DNA from: Actinomycetota bacterium
GTDB lineage: Bacteria; Actinomycetota; Acidimicrobiia; Acidimicrobiales; AC-14
Assembly: GCA_005888325.1 (NCBI GenBank)
Contig: VAWU01000014.1
Location: 1-64,000, forward strand
Direction of reading: 5' to 3'
Length of the DNA: 64,000 bases
The notes under the pieces are model-generated. The model saw only the letters and a program-made list of their open reading frames with translations, searched no databases and was not told where the DNA came from. A program made the position numbers and the translations under genes. Positions 10,080-18,352 of the stretch are shown here, in pieces; the first letter of the stretch is position 1, and each line of letters opens with the position of its first letter.

Positions 10080-11243
10080 GTGAGCGCGGTCTCGGTCTCG
10101 ACCCGTTCACTCGGTAAGGACGTGCGCGCCCCGCGCGACGCAGCGGCACCGTGGCGCCACGTCGACGTGTTCCTCGTAGCGATCACGATGTCGCTGGCGG
10201 GGATGGGGCTGCTGCTCATCTACAGCGCGACCCAGCACAAGGAGAACGTCGGGGACATCAGCGCGACCGGCTATCTGAAGCGCCAGGCCCTCTGGACGGC
10301 GATCGGCATCGTCGTGATGGTGGTGACCGCGATTCTCGACTACCGCCTCCTGCGCGATCTCGCACCCGTGCTGTACGTCGGCACCGTGCTGGTGCTGGTC
10401 GCCGTGCTCTCCCCGCTCGGCACGAACACGCGCGGCGCGCAGGCGTGGTTCCAGTTCGGGTCCTTCCAGCTGCAGCCGTCCGAGTACGCCAAGCTCGTCT
10501 TCATCCTGTGCCTGGCCTCCTACTGCGCGGCGCATCGGGGCGACCTCGACTTCCGCCGCCTGGTGACGGTGCTCGCGGTGGCCTCGGTGCCCGTCGCGCT
10601 GATCTACCGCCAACCCGACCTCGGCACCGACCTCGTGTTCATCGCCATCCTCATGGCCATGCTGCTCGTCGCCGGGGCCCGTCCCCGTCACATCGCGGTG
10701 CTCACGCTGCTCGGCGTGATCGGCGTGGTCGCGGTGTTCCAGCTCGGCGTGCTGAAGCAGTACCAGATCGACCGCCTGGGCGCGTTCCTCGACCCCAAGG
10801 GCGACACCCAGCGCTCGGCCTACAACCTCAACCAGTCGGTGAACGCGATCGCCGCGGGGGGACTGACCGGCAAGGGCCTGCTGAACGGCAGGGAGACCAA
10901 CCTCTCCTACGTGCCCGAGCAGCAGACCGACTTCATCTTCACGGTCGTGGGCGAAGAGTTCGGGCTTGCGGGCGCGACGACGCTGCTCGCCCTCTTCGCC
11001 CTGCTCGTGTGGCGCACCTGGCGAGCCGCCGCCCTCGCCCGCGACCTGCTCGGCACCCTCCTCTGTGTCGGGGTGCTCGCGATGGTGGTGTTCCAGGTGT
11101 TCGAGAACGTGGGCATGACGATGGGGATCATGCCGATCATCGGCATCCCGCTGCCCTTCTTGTCCTACGGGGGGTCGTCAACCATCGCCAGCTTCGCCAG
11201 CGTCGGCCTGGTGCTGAACGTGCACATGCGCCGTTTCGCCTGA
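10080..11243 (+). CDS. rodA: Peptidoglycan glycosyltransferase RodA (SEDS family)
   Basis: SEDS-family lipid II polymerase of the elongasome. The 387-residue protein has about ten membrane segments and family blocks such as QLQPSEYAKLVF, QPDLGTD, VPEQQTDFIFTVVGEE and the C-terminal GIPLPFLSYGGSS. The GTG start is one base beyond the mrdA TGA, so PBP2 and RodA are made from coupled cistrons. It ends the mre cluster; a new promoter for msrA follows. Confidence 0.96.
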   Translation: MSAVSVSTRSLGKDVRAPRDAAAPWRHVDVFLVAITMSLAGMGLLLIYSATQHKENVGDISATGYLKRQALWTAIGIVVMVVTAILDYRLLRDLAPVLYVGTVLVLVAVLSPLGTNTRGAQAWFQFGSFQLQPSEYAKLVFILCLASYCAAHRGDLDFRRLVTVLAVASVPVALIYRQPDLGTDLVFIAILMAMLLVAGARPRHIAVLTLLGVIGVVAVFQLGVLKQYQIDRLGAFLDPKGDTQRSAYNLNQSVNAIAAGGLTGKGLLNGRETNLSYVPEQQTDFIFTVVGEEFGLAGATTLLALFALLVWRTWRAAALARDLLGTLLCVGVLAMVVFQVFENVGMTMGIMPIIGIPLPFLSYGGSSTIASFASVGLVLNVHMRRFA

Positions 11244-11283
11244 CGCCGGACGGGCGAGCCCCGGAACGAACGAGCCCCCCGGC

Positions 11284-11311
11284 TTGTTGGCGATTGACGT
11301 ACCGGTAGGGT
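11284..11311 (+). promoter_or_regulatory. msrA promoter (TTGTTG-16-TAGGGT)
   Basis: TTGTTG at 11284-11289, a 16-bp spacer and TAGGGT at 11306-11311 precede a leader of about 25 nt. The leader contains AGGAG at 11331-11335, 7 nt before the msrA ATG. This is a leadered promoter, unlike most others in the window. Confidence 0.55.
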
Positions 11312-11342
11312 GCCTATCGCAACAACATCGAGGAGTGAGCCC

Positions 11343-11993
11343 ATGTTCGGTCGCCACCAGACCCGCATGCCGACGGCGGAGGACGCTCTGCCGGGGCGGT
11401 CGCAACCGATGCCCGTCACCGAGACCCACCTGGTGCTGGGCACCCCGCTGACGCCGCCGTTCCCCGACGGCATGGAGACCGCCGTGTTCGGCATGGGCTG
11501 CTTCTGGGGGGCGGAGCGCAAGTTCTGGCAGGCGGACGGCGTGTACACCACCGCGGTGGGCTATGCGGGGGGGATCACGCCCAATCCCACCTACGAGGAG
11601 GTGTGCTCGGGGCGCACCGGCCACACCGAGGCCGTCCTGGTCGTCTACGACTCGGACCGCATCTCCTACGACGACCTGCTACGGATCTTCTGGGAGAACC
11701 ACGACCCGACCCAGGGGATGCGACAGGGGAACGACACGGGCACGCAGTACCGCTCCGCCATCTACACCGCCTCCGACGCCCAGGCGGAGGCGGCCGAGGC
11801 CTCCCGCCGCGCCTACCAGACCGTCCTCCAAGGAGCCGGGTACGGCGAGATCACCACCGAGATCGCACCCGCGCCCGCCTTTTACTACGCCGAGGACTAC
11901 CACCAGCAGTACCTGGCCAGGAACCCGAACGGGTACTGCGGCCTGGGCGGCACCGGCCTGAGCTGCCCGGTCGGCCTCCAGACCGGGGACTGA
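11343..11993 (+). CDS. msrA: Peptide-methionine (S)-S-oxide reductase MsrA
   Basis: Repairs methionine-S-sulfoxide using thioredoxin. The 216-residue protein has the catalytic GCFWGAE motif with Cys53, the conserved YAGG and THxE-like GHTEAV region, [18 protein letters not shown], and two C-terminal cysteines (YCGLGG and LSCP) that should act as resolving residues. ATG 11343 is preferred because AGGAG lies 7 nt upstream; an earlier in-frame ATG at 11310 falls inside the promoter. Confidence 0.95.
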   Translation: MFGRHQTRMPTAEDALPGRSQPMPVTETHLVLGTPLTPPFPDGMETAVFGMGCFWGAERKFWQADGVYTTAVGYAGGITPNPTYEEVCSGRTGHTEAVLVVYDSDRISYDDLLRIFWENHDPTQGMRQGNDTGTQYRSAIYTASDAQAEAAEASRRAYQTVLQGAGYGEITTEIAPAPAFYYAEDYHQQYLARNPNGYCGLGGTGLSCPVGLQTGD

Positions 11994-12005
11994 GCCCCTC
12001 CCGGG

Positions 12006-12011
12006 TACACT
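12006..12011 (+). promoter_or_regulatory. -10 element (TACACT) of the radical SAM gene
   Basis: TACACT ends 11 nt before the ATG at 12023, with no Shine-Dalgarno between. It fits the leaderless pattern of this window. Confidence 0.5.
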
Positions 12012-12022
12012 GGGCCGCACAC

Positions 12023-13993
12023 ATGACGTCGCTTTGGCCGCGGATAGAACCGCTCCTGGCCAAGGTGCAGAAGCCCGCCCGCTACATCGGGTGCGAAGAC
12101 GGGTCCCAAGCGCCGGTGCACGGTCCGCACCAGGCAGCCTGGCTTCTCGTCTACCCGGACGCCTACGAGGTGGGACTGCCCAACCAGGGGCTCCAGATCC
12201 TCTACGAGATACTCAATGAGCGGGCGGACGCAGTCGCCGAGCGCTCCTACGCCCCCTGGGGCGACATGGAAGCGCTCATGCGGCAGCGGGGCGTGCCCCT
12301 GTTCTCGGTCGACACCCACCAGCCCGCCGGCGGGTTCGACATCATCGCCTTCAACCTCTCGGCGGAGCTCGTCTACACCAACGTCCTCAACTGCATCGAC
12401 CTGGCCGGGGTGCCGGTGCGAGGCGCCGATCGCGGACCGCTCGACCCCCTCGTCGGGGCGGGCGGCCACTGCGCCTACAACCCCGAGCCACTGGCCGATT
12501 TCGTCGACTTCTTCGTCATCGGCGACGGTGAGGAGGCGGTCGGCGAGATCACCGAGGTCGTCCGCGACTGGAAGACGGGCGGATGCACCGCCGGGTCGCG
12601 CGAAAGGGTGCTGCGTGCCCTCAGCCGGATCCCGGGGGTCTACGTCCCGTCGATGTACGAGGTCGCCTACGACGGCGACCGTCTGGCGGGTGTCACCCCC
12701 AAGTTCGTCGACGTCCCGGAGCGGGTCGAGAAGCGGACGGTCGTCGACCTGAACGCATGGCCGTACCCCAAGCAGCAGCTGGTACCGCTCACCGAAGTGG
12801 TGCACGACCGACTCAACGTCGAGATCTTCCGCGGGTGCACGCGCGGCTGCCGGTTCTGCCAGGCGGGCATGATCACGCGTCCGGTGCGGGAGCGCTCGGC
12901 GGAACAGGTCCGCACGATGGTGCGCGACGGCCTGCGGCGCACCGGCTACGACGAGGTCACCCTCACCTCGTTGTCGAGTGCCGACTTCAGCGGGATCGAC
13001 CGCGTCGTCGCCGACATCATCAACGAGCCGGCCAACTGCAACCAGGTGTCGTTGTCGCTGCCCAGCCTGCGGGTCGACGCGTTCACCGTGGGCCTGGCCA
13101 CCGAGATCCAGAAGGTGCGGCGCACGGGCCTCACGTTCGCCCCCGAGGGCGGCACGTGGCGCATCCGTCAGGTGCTCAACAAGCTGATCCGCGAGGAGGA
13201 CCTCTACGAAGCCGTCGACGCCGCCTTCTCGCAGGGCTGGCGGCGCATGAAGCTCTACTTCCTGATCGGCGTGCCCACGGAGATGGACGAGGACACGCTC
13301 GGAATCGCGGAGCTGGCGCGCAACTGCGTCGAGGTCGGACGGCGGCACAACCACTCGGCGTCGGTCACCGCGTCGGTGGGGGGCTTCGTGCCAAAGCCTC
13401 ACACTCCCTTCCAGTGGTTCGGGCAGAACACGGTCGACAACCTGCGGCGCAAGGTCAACCTCCTGCGCGACGACCTGCGCCGTGATCGGGGGGTGCAGCT
13501 GCGGTGGCACGATCCCGCGGCCACGCTCGTCGAAGGCATCGCCAGCCGAGGCGACCGCCGGCTGGGGCCGGTCCTCGAGGACGTCTGGCGGGCCGGCGGG
13601 GTCTTCCAGGAATGGTCGGAGCACTTCGACCTCTCCCTCTGGGAGGCCGCCATGGCACGCCACGGCCTCTCGATCGACTGGTACGTGCACCGGCACCGCA
13701 CCGACGACGAGGTGCTGCCCTGGGACCACATCTCCGCCGGGCTCCACCGCGACTTCCTCTGGCAGGACTGGCAGGACGCGCTGCGCGGAGCCGGTGTCCC
13801 GGACTGCCGGTGGACGCCCTGCTACGACTGCGGAGTGTGCACCGGCTATGGCATCGAGCACCTGGTGGCCTCGCCCACCCCGCCCGCGGGCGGCAGCCAG
13901 GGCACGGGCCAGGACCTGAGCCGGGCGCACGAGGTGCCCGTCACCCTCACCCGGTCGCCGCGGGCCGCGAGCCTGGCGGGAGCGCGGCCATGA
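12023..13993 (+). CDS. TIGR03960-type B12-binding-like radical SAM protein
   Basis: Member of the radical SAM group that sits before an RNase E/G gene in many actinobacteria and clostridia; the reaction is not known. The 656-residue protein has an N-terminal cobalamin-binding-like domain (VYPDAYEVGLPNQGLQ). Its radical SAM core coordinates a 4Fe-4S cluster through Cys272, 276 and 279 (GCTRGCRFCQAG), and a Cys-containing C-terminal motif reads CYDCGVCTGYG. ATG 12023 fits the -10 hexamer upstream. The 3' end overlaps the next gene by 4 nt (ATGA). The pair usually occurs as split halves of one larger protein. Confidence 0.9.
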   Translation: MTSLWPRIEPLLAKVQKPARYIGCEDGSQAPVHGPHQAAWLLVYPDAYEVGLPNQGLQILYEILNERADAVAERSYAPWGDMEALMRQRGVPLFSVDTHQPAGGFDIIAFNLSAELVYTNVLNCIDLAGVPVRGADRGPLDPLVGAGGHCAYNPEPLADFVDFFVIGDGEEAVGEITEVVRDWKTGGCTAGSRERVLRALSRIPGVYVPSMYEVAYDGDRLAGVTPKFVDVPERVEKRTVVDLNAWPYPKQQLVPLTEVVHDRLNVEIFRGCTRGCRFCQAGMITRPVRERSAEQVRTMVRDGLRRTGYDEVTLTSLSSADFSGIDRVVADIINEPANCNQVSLSLPSLRVDAFTVGLATEIQKVRRTGLTFAPEGGTWRIRQVLNKLIREEDLYEAVDAAFSQGWRRMKLYFLIGVPTEMDEDTLGIAELARNCVEVGRRHNHSASVTASVGGFVPKPHTPFQWFGQNTVDNLRRKVNLLRDDLRRDRGVQLRWHDPAATLVEGIASRGDRRLGPVLEDVWRAGGVFQEWSEHFDLSLWEAAMARHGLSIDWYVHRHRTDDEVLPWDHISAGLHRDFLWQDWQDALRGAGVPDCRWTPCYDCGVCTGYGIEHLVASPTPPAGGSQGTGQDLSRAHEVPVTLTRSPRAASLAGARP

Positions 13994-14706
13994 GGGTGCG
14001 GCTGCGCTACACCAAGGCGGGCAAGGTGAGGTGGACCAGCCACCGCGACCTGGCCCGGATGTTCGAGCGCGCCTTCCGGCGGACGCAGCTGCCGATCGCG
14101 TACAGCGGCGGCTTCGCCCCCCGACCCAAGGTCAGCTTCGGGCTGGCGTTGCCGACCGGGGCCGAGTCGGAGGCGGAGTACCTCGACCTGGAGCTCGTCG
14201 AGGGGACGACCGGCGACCTGAACGACGTCGACCTGACGACGCTGCCCGCCCGCCTCTCCGAGGCCCTCCCGGTGGGGGTCGAGGTGTGCGCCGCGGCCGT
14301 GATCGAGGACGGCGCGCCCTCGCTGCAGGAGGCAGTCTCGTCGTGCGTGTGGCGCGTCGAGGTCTCCGGCACGGGCCACGACGAGCTGTGCGAGAAGGTG
14401 GCGGACGTCATTGCCGCGCCGACGCTGGTCGTCACGCGCACGCGCAAGGGCAATCTCGTGACCGACGACATCCGCCCGGGCATCCTCTCGCTGCGGGTCG
14501 TCGACGGCGTCGAGATCGAGTGTGAGCTGGCCACCCAACCGCGAGCCGTGCGACCGGGCGAGCTGGTGCGGGCGATCGACCCCGGCCTCGAGGAGGCATG
14601 GGTACGCAGGACCAACCAATGGATCGGGCGCGACGGCGCGCGTGGGGTTCCCCTCGACGCGACGGACGCGCAGCACGTGCGCCTTGCAGGAGCGCGTGCA
14701 CGGTGA
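13990..14706 (+). CDS. TIGR03936 / DUF2344 family protein
   Basis: Partner of the preceding radical SAM protein; fused to it in some bacteria, function unknown. The 238-residue protein opens with RLRYTKAGKVRWTSHRDLAR and continues with SGGFAPRPKVSFGLALPTG, the typical blocks of this domain. Its ATG overlaps the upstream stop (ATGA). The RNase E/G gene follows 15 nt downstream. The conserved context suggests a role in RNA or tRNA modification, but that is inference. Confidence 0.9.
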   Translation: MRVRLRYTKAGKVRWTSHRDLARMFERAFRRTQLPIAYSGGFAPRPKVSFGLALPTGAESEAEYLDLELVEGTTGDLNDVDLTTLPARLSEALPVGVEVCAAAVIEDGAPSLQEAVSSCVWRVEVSGTGHDELCEKVADVIAAPTLVVTRTRKGNLVTDDIRPGILSLRVVDGVEIECELATQPRAVRPGELVRAIDPGLEEAWVRRTNQWIGRDGARGVPLDATDAQHVRLAGARAR

Positions 14707-14721
14707 GAAGGGACCATCGCC

Positions 14722-16620
14722 ATGTCCGAAGCGATCTCCGAACCGCCGGTGGAGCCCGAAGCCGGGGTCACCAGCGGGTCTGACGACGCGGGCGACGCCT
14801 CCGCGCCGCCCCACAAGCCCCGTCGTCGCGGCTCACGCGGGGGACGGAACCGCAAGCGCCCGGCCTCCGGTGCGGCGGCGGTAGAGACCCCCTCGGACGA
14901 CGCCGACCCCCGGCCCGAGCTGCCCGAGCGGATGAGCGAGAACCGCCCGTCGGCGGAGGCAGCCGAGCGGGCGCTGGTCCGGAAGCCGCAGATCGGCGAC
15001 AGCCGGCCCGCGCCCGCACGTTCCTCGCGCCCGTCGCCCGGGTCCGACGGCGACGAGGCGCCCGCGCCCGCTCGCAAGCGTCGCCGGCGCGGCGGGCGGG
15101 GCCGGAGCGCGGCGGCTCGCACGGCCGAGGCGGCTCGCGACGACGAGCCGGTCGAGCTCGACGAGGAGACGCTCGAGCGACGGCGCGGCCGCGAGCGCAA
15201 GGGCCGCCCGGTGGGCCGCTACCTCATGTGCGTGCACGTGCGCCCCCATGCCACCCAGATCGCCGTGCTCGAGGGCCGCAGCCTCATCGAGTTCTACGTC
15301 TCGCGCCCCCAGGACGACATCAGCCAGATCCACGGGAACATCTACCTGGGGAAGGTCCAGAACGTGCTGCCGGGCATGGAGGCCGCGTTCGTCGACATCG
15401 GCACGCCCAAGAACGCGGTGCTCTACCGCGGCGACGTGCAGTACGACCCCGAGGACGTAGTCGAGAAGGGCGAGGCCAGGATCGAGCACCTCTTGCGCGC
15501 GGGTCAGACGATCCTCTGCCAGGTCACGAAGAACCCGATCGGCACCAAAGGGGCGCGCCTCACGCAGGAGGTGTCGTTACCGGGCCGCTTCGTCGTCCTC
15601 ATCCCGAACAGCACCACCTACGGCATCTCGAAGCGCCTCACCGACGAGGAGCGCAAGCGGCTCCGCCGCATCCTCGACGAAGTGAAGCCCGCGAACCATG
15701 GGCTGATCGTGCGCACCGCGGCCGAGGGCGCGACCGCCGAAGAGCTGCGGCGCGATGTGCGGCGACTCCTCCGTCAATGGGAGTCGATCGAGGCCGTGGC
15801 GAAGCGGTCGAAGTCGCCGGCTCTCCTCTATCGCGAGCCCGACCTCGCCGTGCGAGTCATTCGCGAGGAGTTCAACCGCAACTACCGGGGCGTGGTCATC
15901 GACGACGTCGCATTGCACGCCGAGGTGCAGGAGTACGTCACGAGCCTGATCCCCGAGCTGGCCGATCGGGTCGAGCTCTACGACGACGACGAGACGTTGC
16001 CGATCTTCGAGCGCCACCACGTGCACGAGCAGTTGCACAAGGCGCTCGACCGCAAGGTGTGGCTCCCGTCCGGCGGCTCGATCATCATCGAGCGCACCGA
16101 GGCCCTCACCGTGATCGACGTGAACACGGGCAAGAACGTGGGCACGTCGAACCTGGAGGAGACCGTCTTCCGCAACAACCTCGAGGCGGCCGAGGAGATC
16201 GCCCGCCAGCTGCGGCTCCGCGACATCGGCGGGATCATCGTGATCGACTTCATCGACATGGAGATCAAGAAGAACCGCGAGGAGGTGCTGAAGGCGTTCA
16301 AGGACGCCCTCGCCCGGGACAAGACTCGCACCCAGGTCTTCGAGATCTCCGATCTCGGCCTGGTGGAGATGACGCGTAAGCGCGTGTCGGAGGGGCTGGT
16401 CGAGTCGTTCTCCGGTATCTGCCCCACCTGCGCCGGCCGCGGGATCGTCTCGACGACTCGCTCCTGTAGGCTCTGCGCCCTATGTACGCAGCGATCCGCA
16501 CCGGCGGGAAGCAGGAGCGCGTCGAGGAGGGCCACGTCGTCCAGGTCGAGCTGCTCGGCAAGGACGCGGGCGAGGAGGTCACCTTCCAGCCCGTCCTGCT
16601 CGTCGACGGCGACAACGTGA
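14722..16620 (+). CDS. rne: Ribonuclease E/G family endoribonuclease
   Basis: Endoribonuclease for RNA processing and decay. The 632-residue product begins with a basic, Pro/Arg-rich disordered region (1-170). It is followed by an S1 RNA-binding segment (NIYLGKVQNVLPGMEAAFVD), a sensor/RNase-H-like region, and the DNase-I-like catalytic part with acidic sites in VIDVNTGKN and VIDFIDM. Next comes the zinc-link CPTCAGRG. After the zinc-link the frame runs a further 53 codons, about 46 of them inside rplU, giving a Ser/Arg-rich tail not seen in the family. Either the genes truly overlap by 139 nt or the original stop was lost. A Shine-Dalgarno-like GAGAAGGG lies upstream of ATG. Confidence 0.92.
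   Translation: MSEAISEPPVEPEAGVTSGSDDAGDASAPPHKPRRRGSRGGRNRKRPASGAAAVETPSDDADPRPELPERMSENRPSAEAAERALVRKPQIGDSRPAPARSSRPSPGSDGDEAPAPARKRRRRGGRGRSAAARTAEAARDDEPVELDEETLERRRGRERKGRPVGRYLMCVHVRPHATQIAVLEGRSLIEFYVSRPQDDISQIHGNIYLGKVQNVLPGMEAAFVDIGTPKNAVLYRGDVQYDPEDVVEKGEARIEHLLRAGQTILCQVTKNPIGTKGARLTQEVSLPGRFVVLIPNSTTYGISKRLTDEERKRLRRILDEVKPANHGLIVRTAAEGATAEELRRDVRRLLRQWESIEAVAKRSKSPALLYREPDLAVRVIREEFNRNYRGVVIDDVALHAEVQEYVTSLIPELADRVELYDDDETLPIFERHHVHEQLHKALDRKVWLPSGGSIIIERTEALTVIDVNTGKNVGTSNLEETVFRNNLEAAEEIARQLRLRDIGGIIVIDFIDMEIKKNREEVLKAFKDALARDKTRTQVFEISDLGLVEMTRKRVSEGLVESFSGICPTCAGRGIVSTTRSCRLCALCTQRSAPAGSRSASRRATSSRSSCSARTRARRSPSSPSCSSTATT
16467..16472 (+). promoter_or_regulatory. -10 element (TAGGCT) of rplU, inside rne
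   Basis: TAGGCT lies within the rne 3' coding end and ends 9 nt before the rplU ATG at 16482. It predicts an internal, leaderless promoter so that rplU-rpmA can be expressed independently of rne. Confidence 0.5.
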
Positions 16621-16832
16621 TCACCGCGGCCGACGCCCTGGCGGGCTCCACGGTCACCGCGCGCGTGATCGGCGAGGTCAAGGGCCCCAAGATGACCGGC
16701 TTCACCTACAAGAACAAGACCAACAACCGCCGTCGGTGGGGCCATCGCCAGCGCTACGCGAGCATCGAGATCACCGGCATCGCGGCCCCGAAGAAGAGCG
16801 TCACGCTCTCCGACGAACCAGGGGACGGTTAG
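16482..16832 (+). CDS. rplU: 50S ribosomal protein L21
   Basis: Large-subunit ribosomal protein. The 116-residue sequence starts MYAAIRTGGKQ and contains the L21 signature around GFTYKNKTNNRRRWGHRQ. A short tail rich in Lys/Ser/Asp follows the usual end. Its ATG lies inside the 3' end of the RNase E/G reading frame. Its stop TAG abuts the rpmA ATG, forming the normal rplU-rpmA pair upstream of obgE. Confidence 0.97.
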   Translation: MYAAIRTGGKQERVEEGHVVQVELLGKDAGEEVTFQPVLLVDGDNVITAADALAGSTVTARVIGEVKGPKMTGFTYKNKTNNRRRWGHRQRYASIEITGIAAPKKSVTLSDEPGDG

Positions 16833-17084
16833 ATGTCCAAGACCAAGGGCGGCGGCTCCACCCGCAACGGCCGTGACTCCACGTCGAAGCGTCTGGGCGT
16901 GAAGGTGTTCGACGGCGGCCAGGTGCAGGCCGGCGCGATCATCGTCCGCCAGCGGGGCACGCGGTTCCACCCGGGCGACAACGTGGGACGAGGCGGCGAC
17001 GACACGCTGTTCGCGCTCACCGACGGTTCGGTGAAGTTCGGCTCGCGCAAAGGCCGCAAGCTCGTCGACGTGATCCCTTCGTAG
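16833..17084 (+). CDS. rpmA: 50S ribosomal protein L27
   Basis: Ribosomal protein whose N-terminus reaches the peptidyl transferase centre. The 83-residue protein has the family signature [20 protein letters not shown] and [11 protein letters not shown]. The N-terminus [16 protein letters not shown] matches the uncleaved form. ATG directly follows the rplU stop. Confidence 0.97.
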   Translation: MSKTKGGGSTRNGRDSTSKRLGVKVFDGGQVQAGAIIVRQRGTRFHPGDNVGRGGDDTLFALTDGSVKFGSRKGRKLVDVIPS

Positions 17085-17112
17085 CGCGCCGGGCGCCGAT
17101 GTTCGGCCGCCC

Positions 17113-17118
17113 TATCCT
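17113..17118 (+). promoter_or_regulatory. -10 element (TATCCT) of obgE
   Basis: TATCCT ends 7 nt before the GTG at 17126. This supports GTG rather than the upstream ATG at 17099 as start, and predicts a leaderless obgE-proB transcript. Confidence 0.5.
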
Positions 17119-17125
17119 TCGCGGC

Positions 17126-18352
17126 GTGTCCGGGTTCGTCGACGAAGCCGCAGTCAATGTGCGTGGGGGCGACGGCGGGGCCGGCGCGGTGTCGTTCCGC
17201 AGAGAGGCCCATGTGCCGCGAGGCGGTCCCGACGGAGGCGACGGAGGCAAGGGGGGCGACGTGTGGCTGTGCGCCGACCGCAACGTCGCGTCGCTCTACA
17301 TGTTCCGCGACCATCCGCACCGCCGCGCGACCAACGCCACCCATGGCGGGGGCGGGAAGCGTCACGGCACGAACGGGCCCGACCTGGTCGTCCACGTGCC
17401 GGAGGGCACGGTCGTGCGCGACACCGACGGCGGGGTGCTCGCCGACCTGGTGAGCCAGGGCGACCGCTGGTTGGCCGCACGCGGTGGCCGGGGAGGGCGC
17501 GGCAACGCCAGCTTCCTCAGCAACCGGCGCAAGGCGCCGTCGTTCGCGGAGCAGGGCGAGCACGGCGAAGGGCGCTGGTTGCGGCTCGAGCTCAAGCTCA
17601 TGGCCGACGTCGCGCTCGTCGGCTTCCCCAACGCGGGGAAGAGCACGTTGATCTCGCGGATCTCCGCCGCCAAGCCGAAGGTGGCCGACTACCCGTTCAC
17701 CACGCTCGAGCCCCACCTCGGCGTGGTGCGCTACGACGAACACGACTTCGTGGTGGCCGACATCCCCGGCCTCATCGAGGGCGCGAGCGAGGGCCGGGGC
17801 CTGGGCCACCAGTTCCTGCGCCACATCGAGCGGGCGCGCGTGCTACTGGTTCTGCTCGACCTGGCGCCGGCCGACGCCCGGCCGCCCGCGGAGCAGTGCG
17901 ACGTGTTGCTTCGGGAGCTGGGTCGTTACCGCCCCGAGCTCCTCGAGCGGCCGCGGATGGTCGTCGGCACGAAGGCCGACGTGGCCCAGCTCGAGTACGC
18001 GCACCTGCGCGTCTCCGCCGTCACGGGTGCGGGCGTGAACGAGCTGCTCGGCCGGCTGGCCGAGCTGGTCGCACAGGCTCGCGCCGCGCAGCCCGCTTCA
18101 GAGGCGTTCATCGTCCACCGGCCCGAGCAGGAGGGCGTGCGCGTCGAGCGCAGCGACGACGGGGCGTTCGTCGTCCTGGGCCGGCCGGCGGAGCGCGCCG
18201 TCGCCGTCACCGACCTCACCAATGCCGACGCGCTGGCATACGTGCACGACCGGCTGCGCCGCATCGGTGTCGACCGCGCGCTCGCCCGGGCCGGTGCCCA
18301 GGAGGGCGACCTCGTCCGCATCGGCGCCATGTCGTTCGAGTACGAGCCGTGA
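17126..18352 (+). CDS. obgE: GTPase ObgE/CgtA
   Basis: Ribosome-associated GTPase acting in 50S assembly and stress control. The 408-residue protein has the Gly-rich Obg fold (GGDGGAGAVSFRRE, GGPDGGDGGKGG). The G domain carries G1 GFPNAGKST (166-174), G3 DIPGLIEGA and G4-like GTKAD. A C-terminal OCT domain ends MSFEYEP. GTG 17126 is chosen because Obg proteins start near (S)GFVDEA and a -10 hexamer sits just upstream. Its stop overlaps the proB start (GTGA). Confidence 0.95.
   Translation: MSGFVDEAAVNVRGGDGGAGAVSFRREAHVPRGGPDGGDGGKGGDVWLCADRNVASLYMFRDHPHRRATNATHGGGGKRHGTNGPDLVVHVPEGTVVRDTDGGVLADLVSQGDRWLAARGGRGGRGNASFLSNRRKAPSFAEQGEHGEGRWLRLELKLMADVALVGFPNAGKSTLISRISAAKPKVADYPFTTLEPHLGVVRYDEHDFVVADIPGLIEGASEGRGLGHQFLRHIERARVLLVLLDLAPADARPPAEQCDVLLRELGRYRPELLERPRMVVGTKADVAQLEYAHLRVSAVTGAGVNELLGRLAELVAQARAAQPASEAFIVHRPEQEGVRVERSDDGAFVVLGRPAERAVAVTDLTNADALAYVHDRLRRIGVDRALARAGAQEGDLVRIGAMSFEYEP

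Noticed and set aside
8183-10219. Long open frame on the minus strand opposite mrdA (about 678 codons)
   Set aside because: It is the antisense shadow of a clear PBP2 gene in GC-rich DNA. The translation is Arg/Val/Glu-rich without any domain, and the plus strand has full catalytic motifs.
11897-13930. Long open frame on the minus strand opposite the radical SAM gene
   Set aside because: Shadow frame; no motifs, while the plus strand carries the CxxxCxxC cluster motif.
16444-16455. -35 element for the rplU promoter
   Set aside because: TCGACG at 16450 would give an 11-bp spacer, too short; the segment at the correct spacing shows no similarity to TTGAC.
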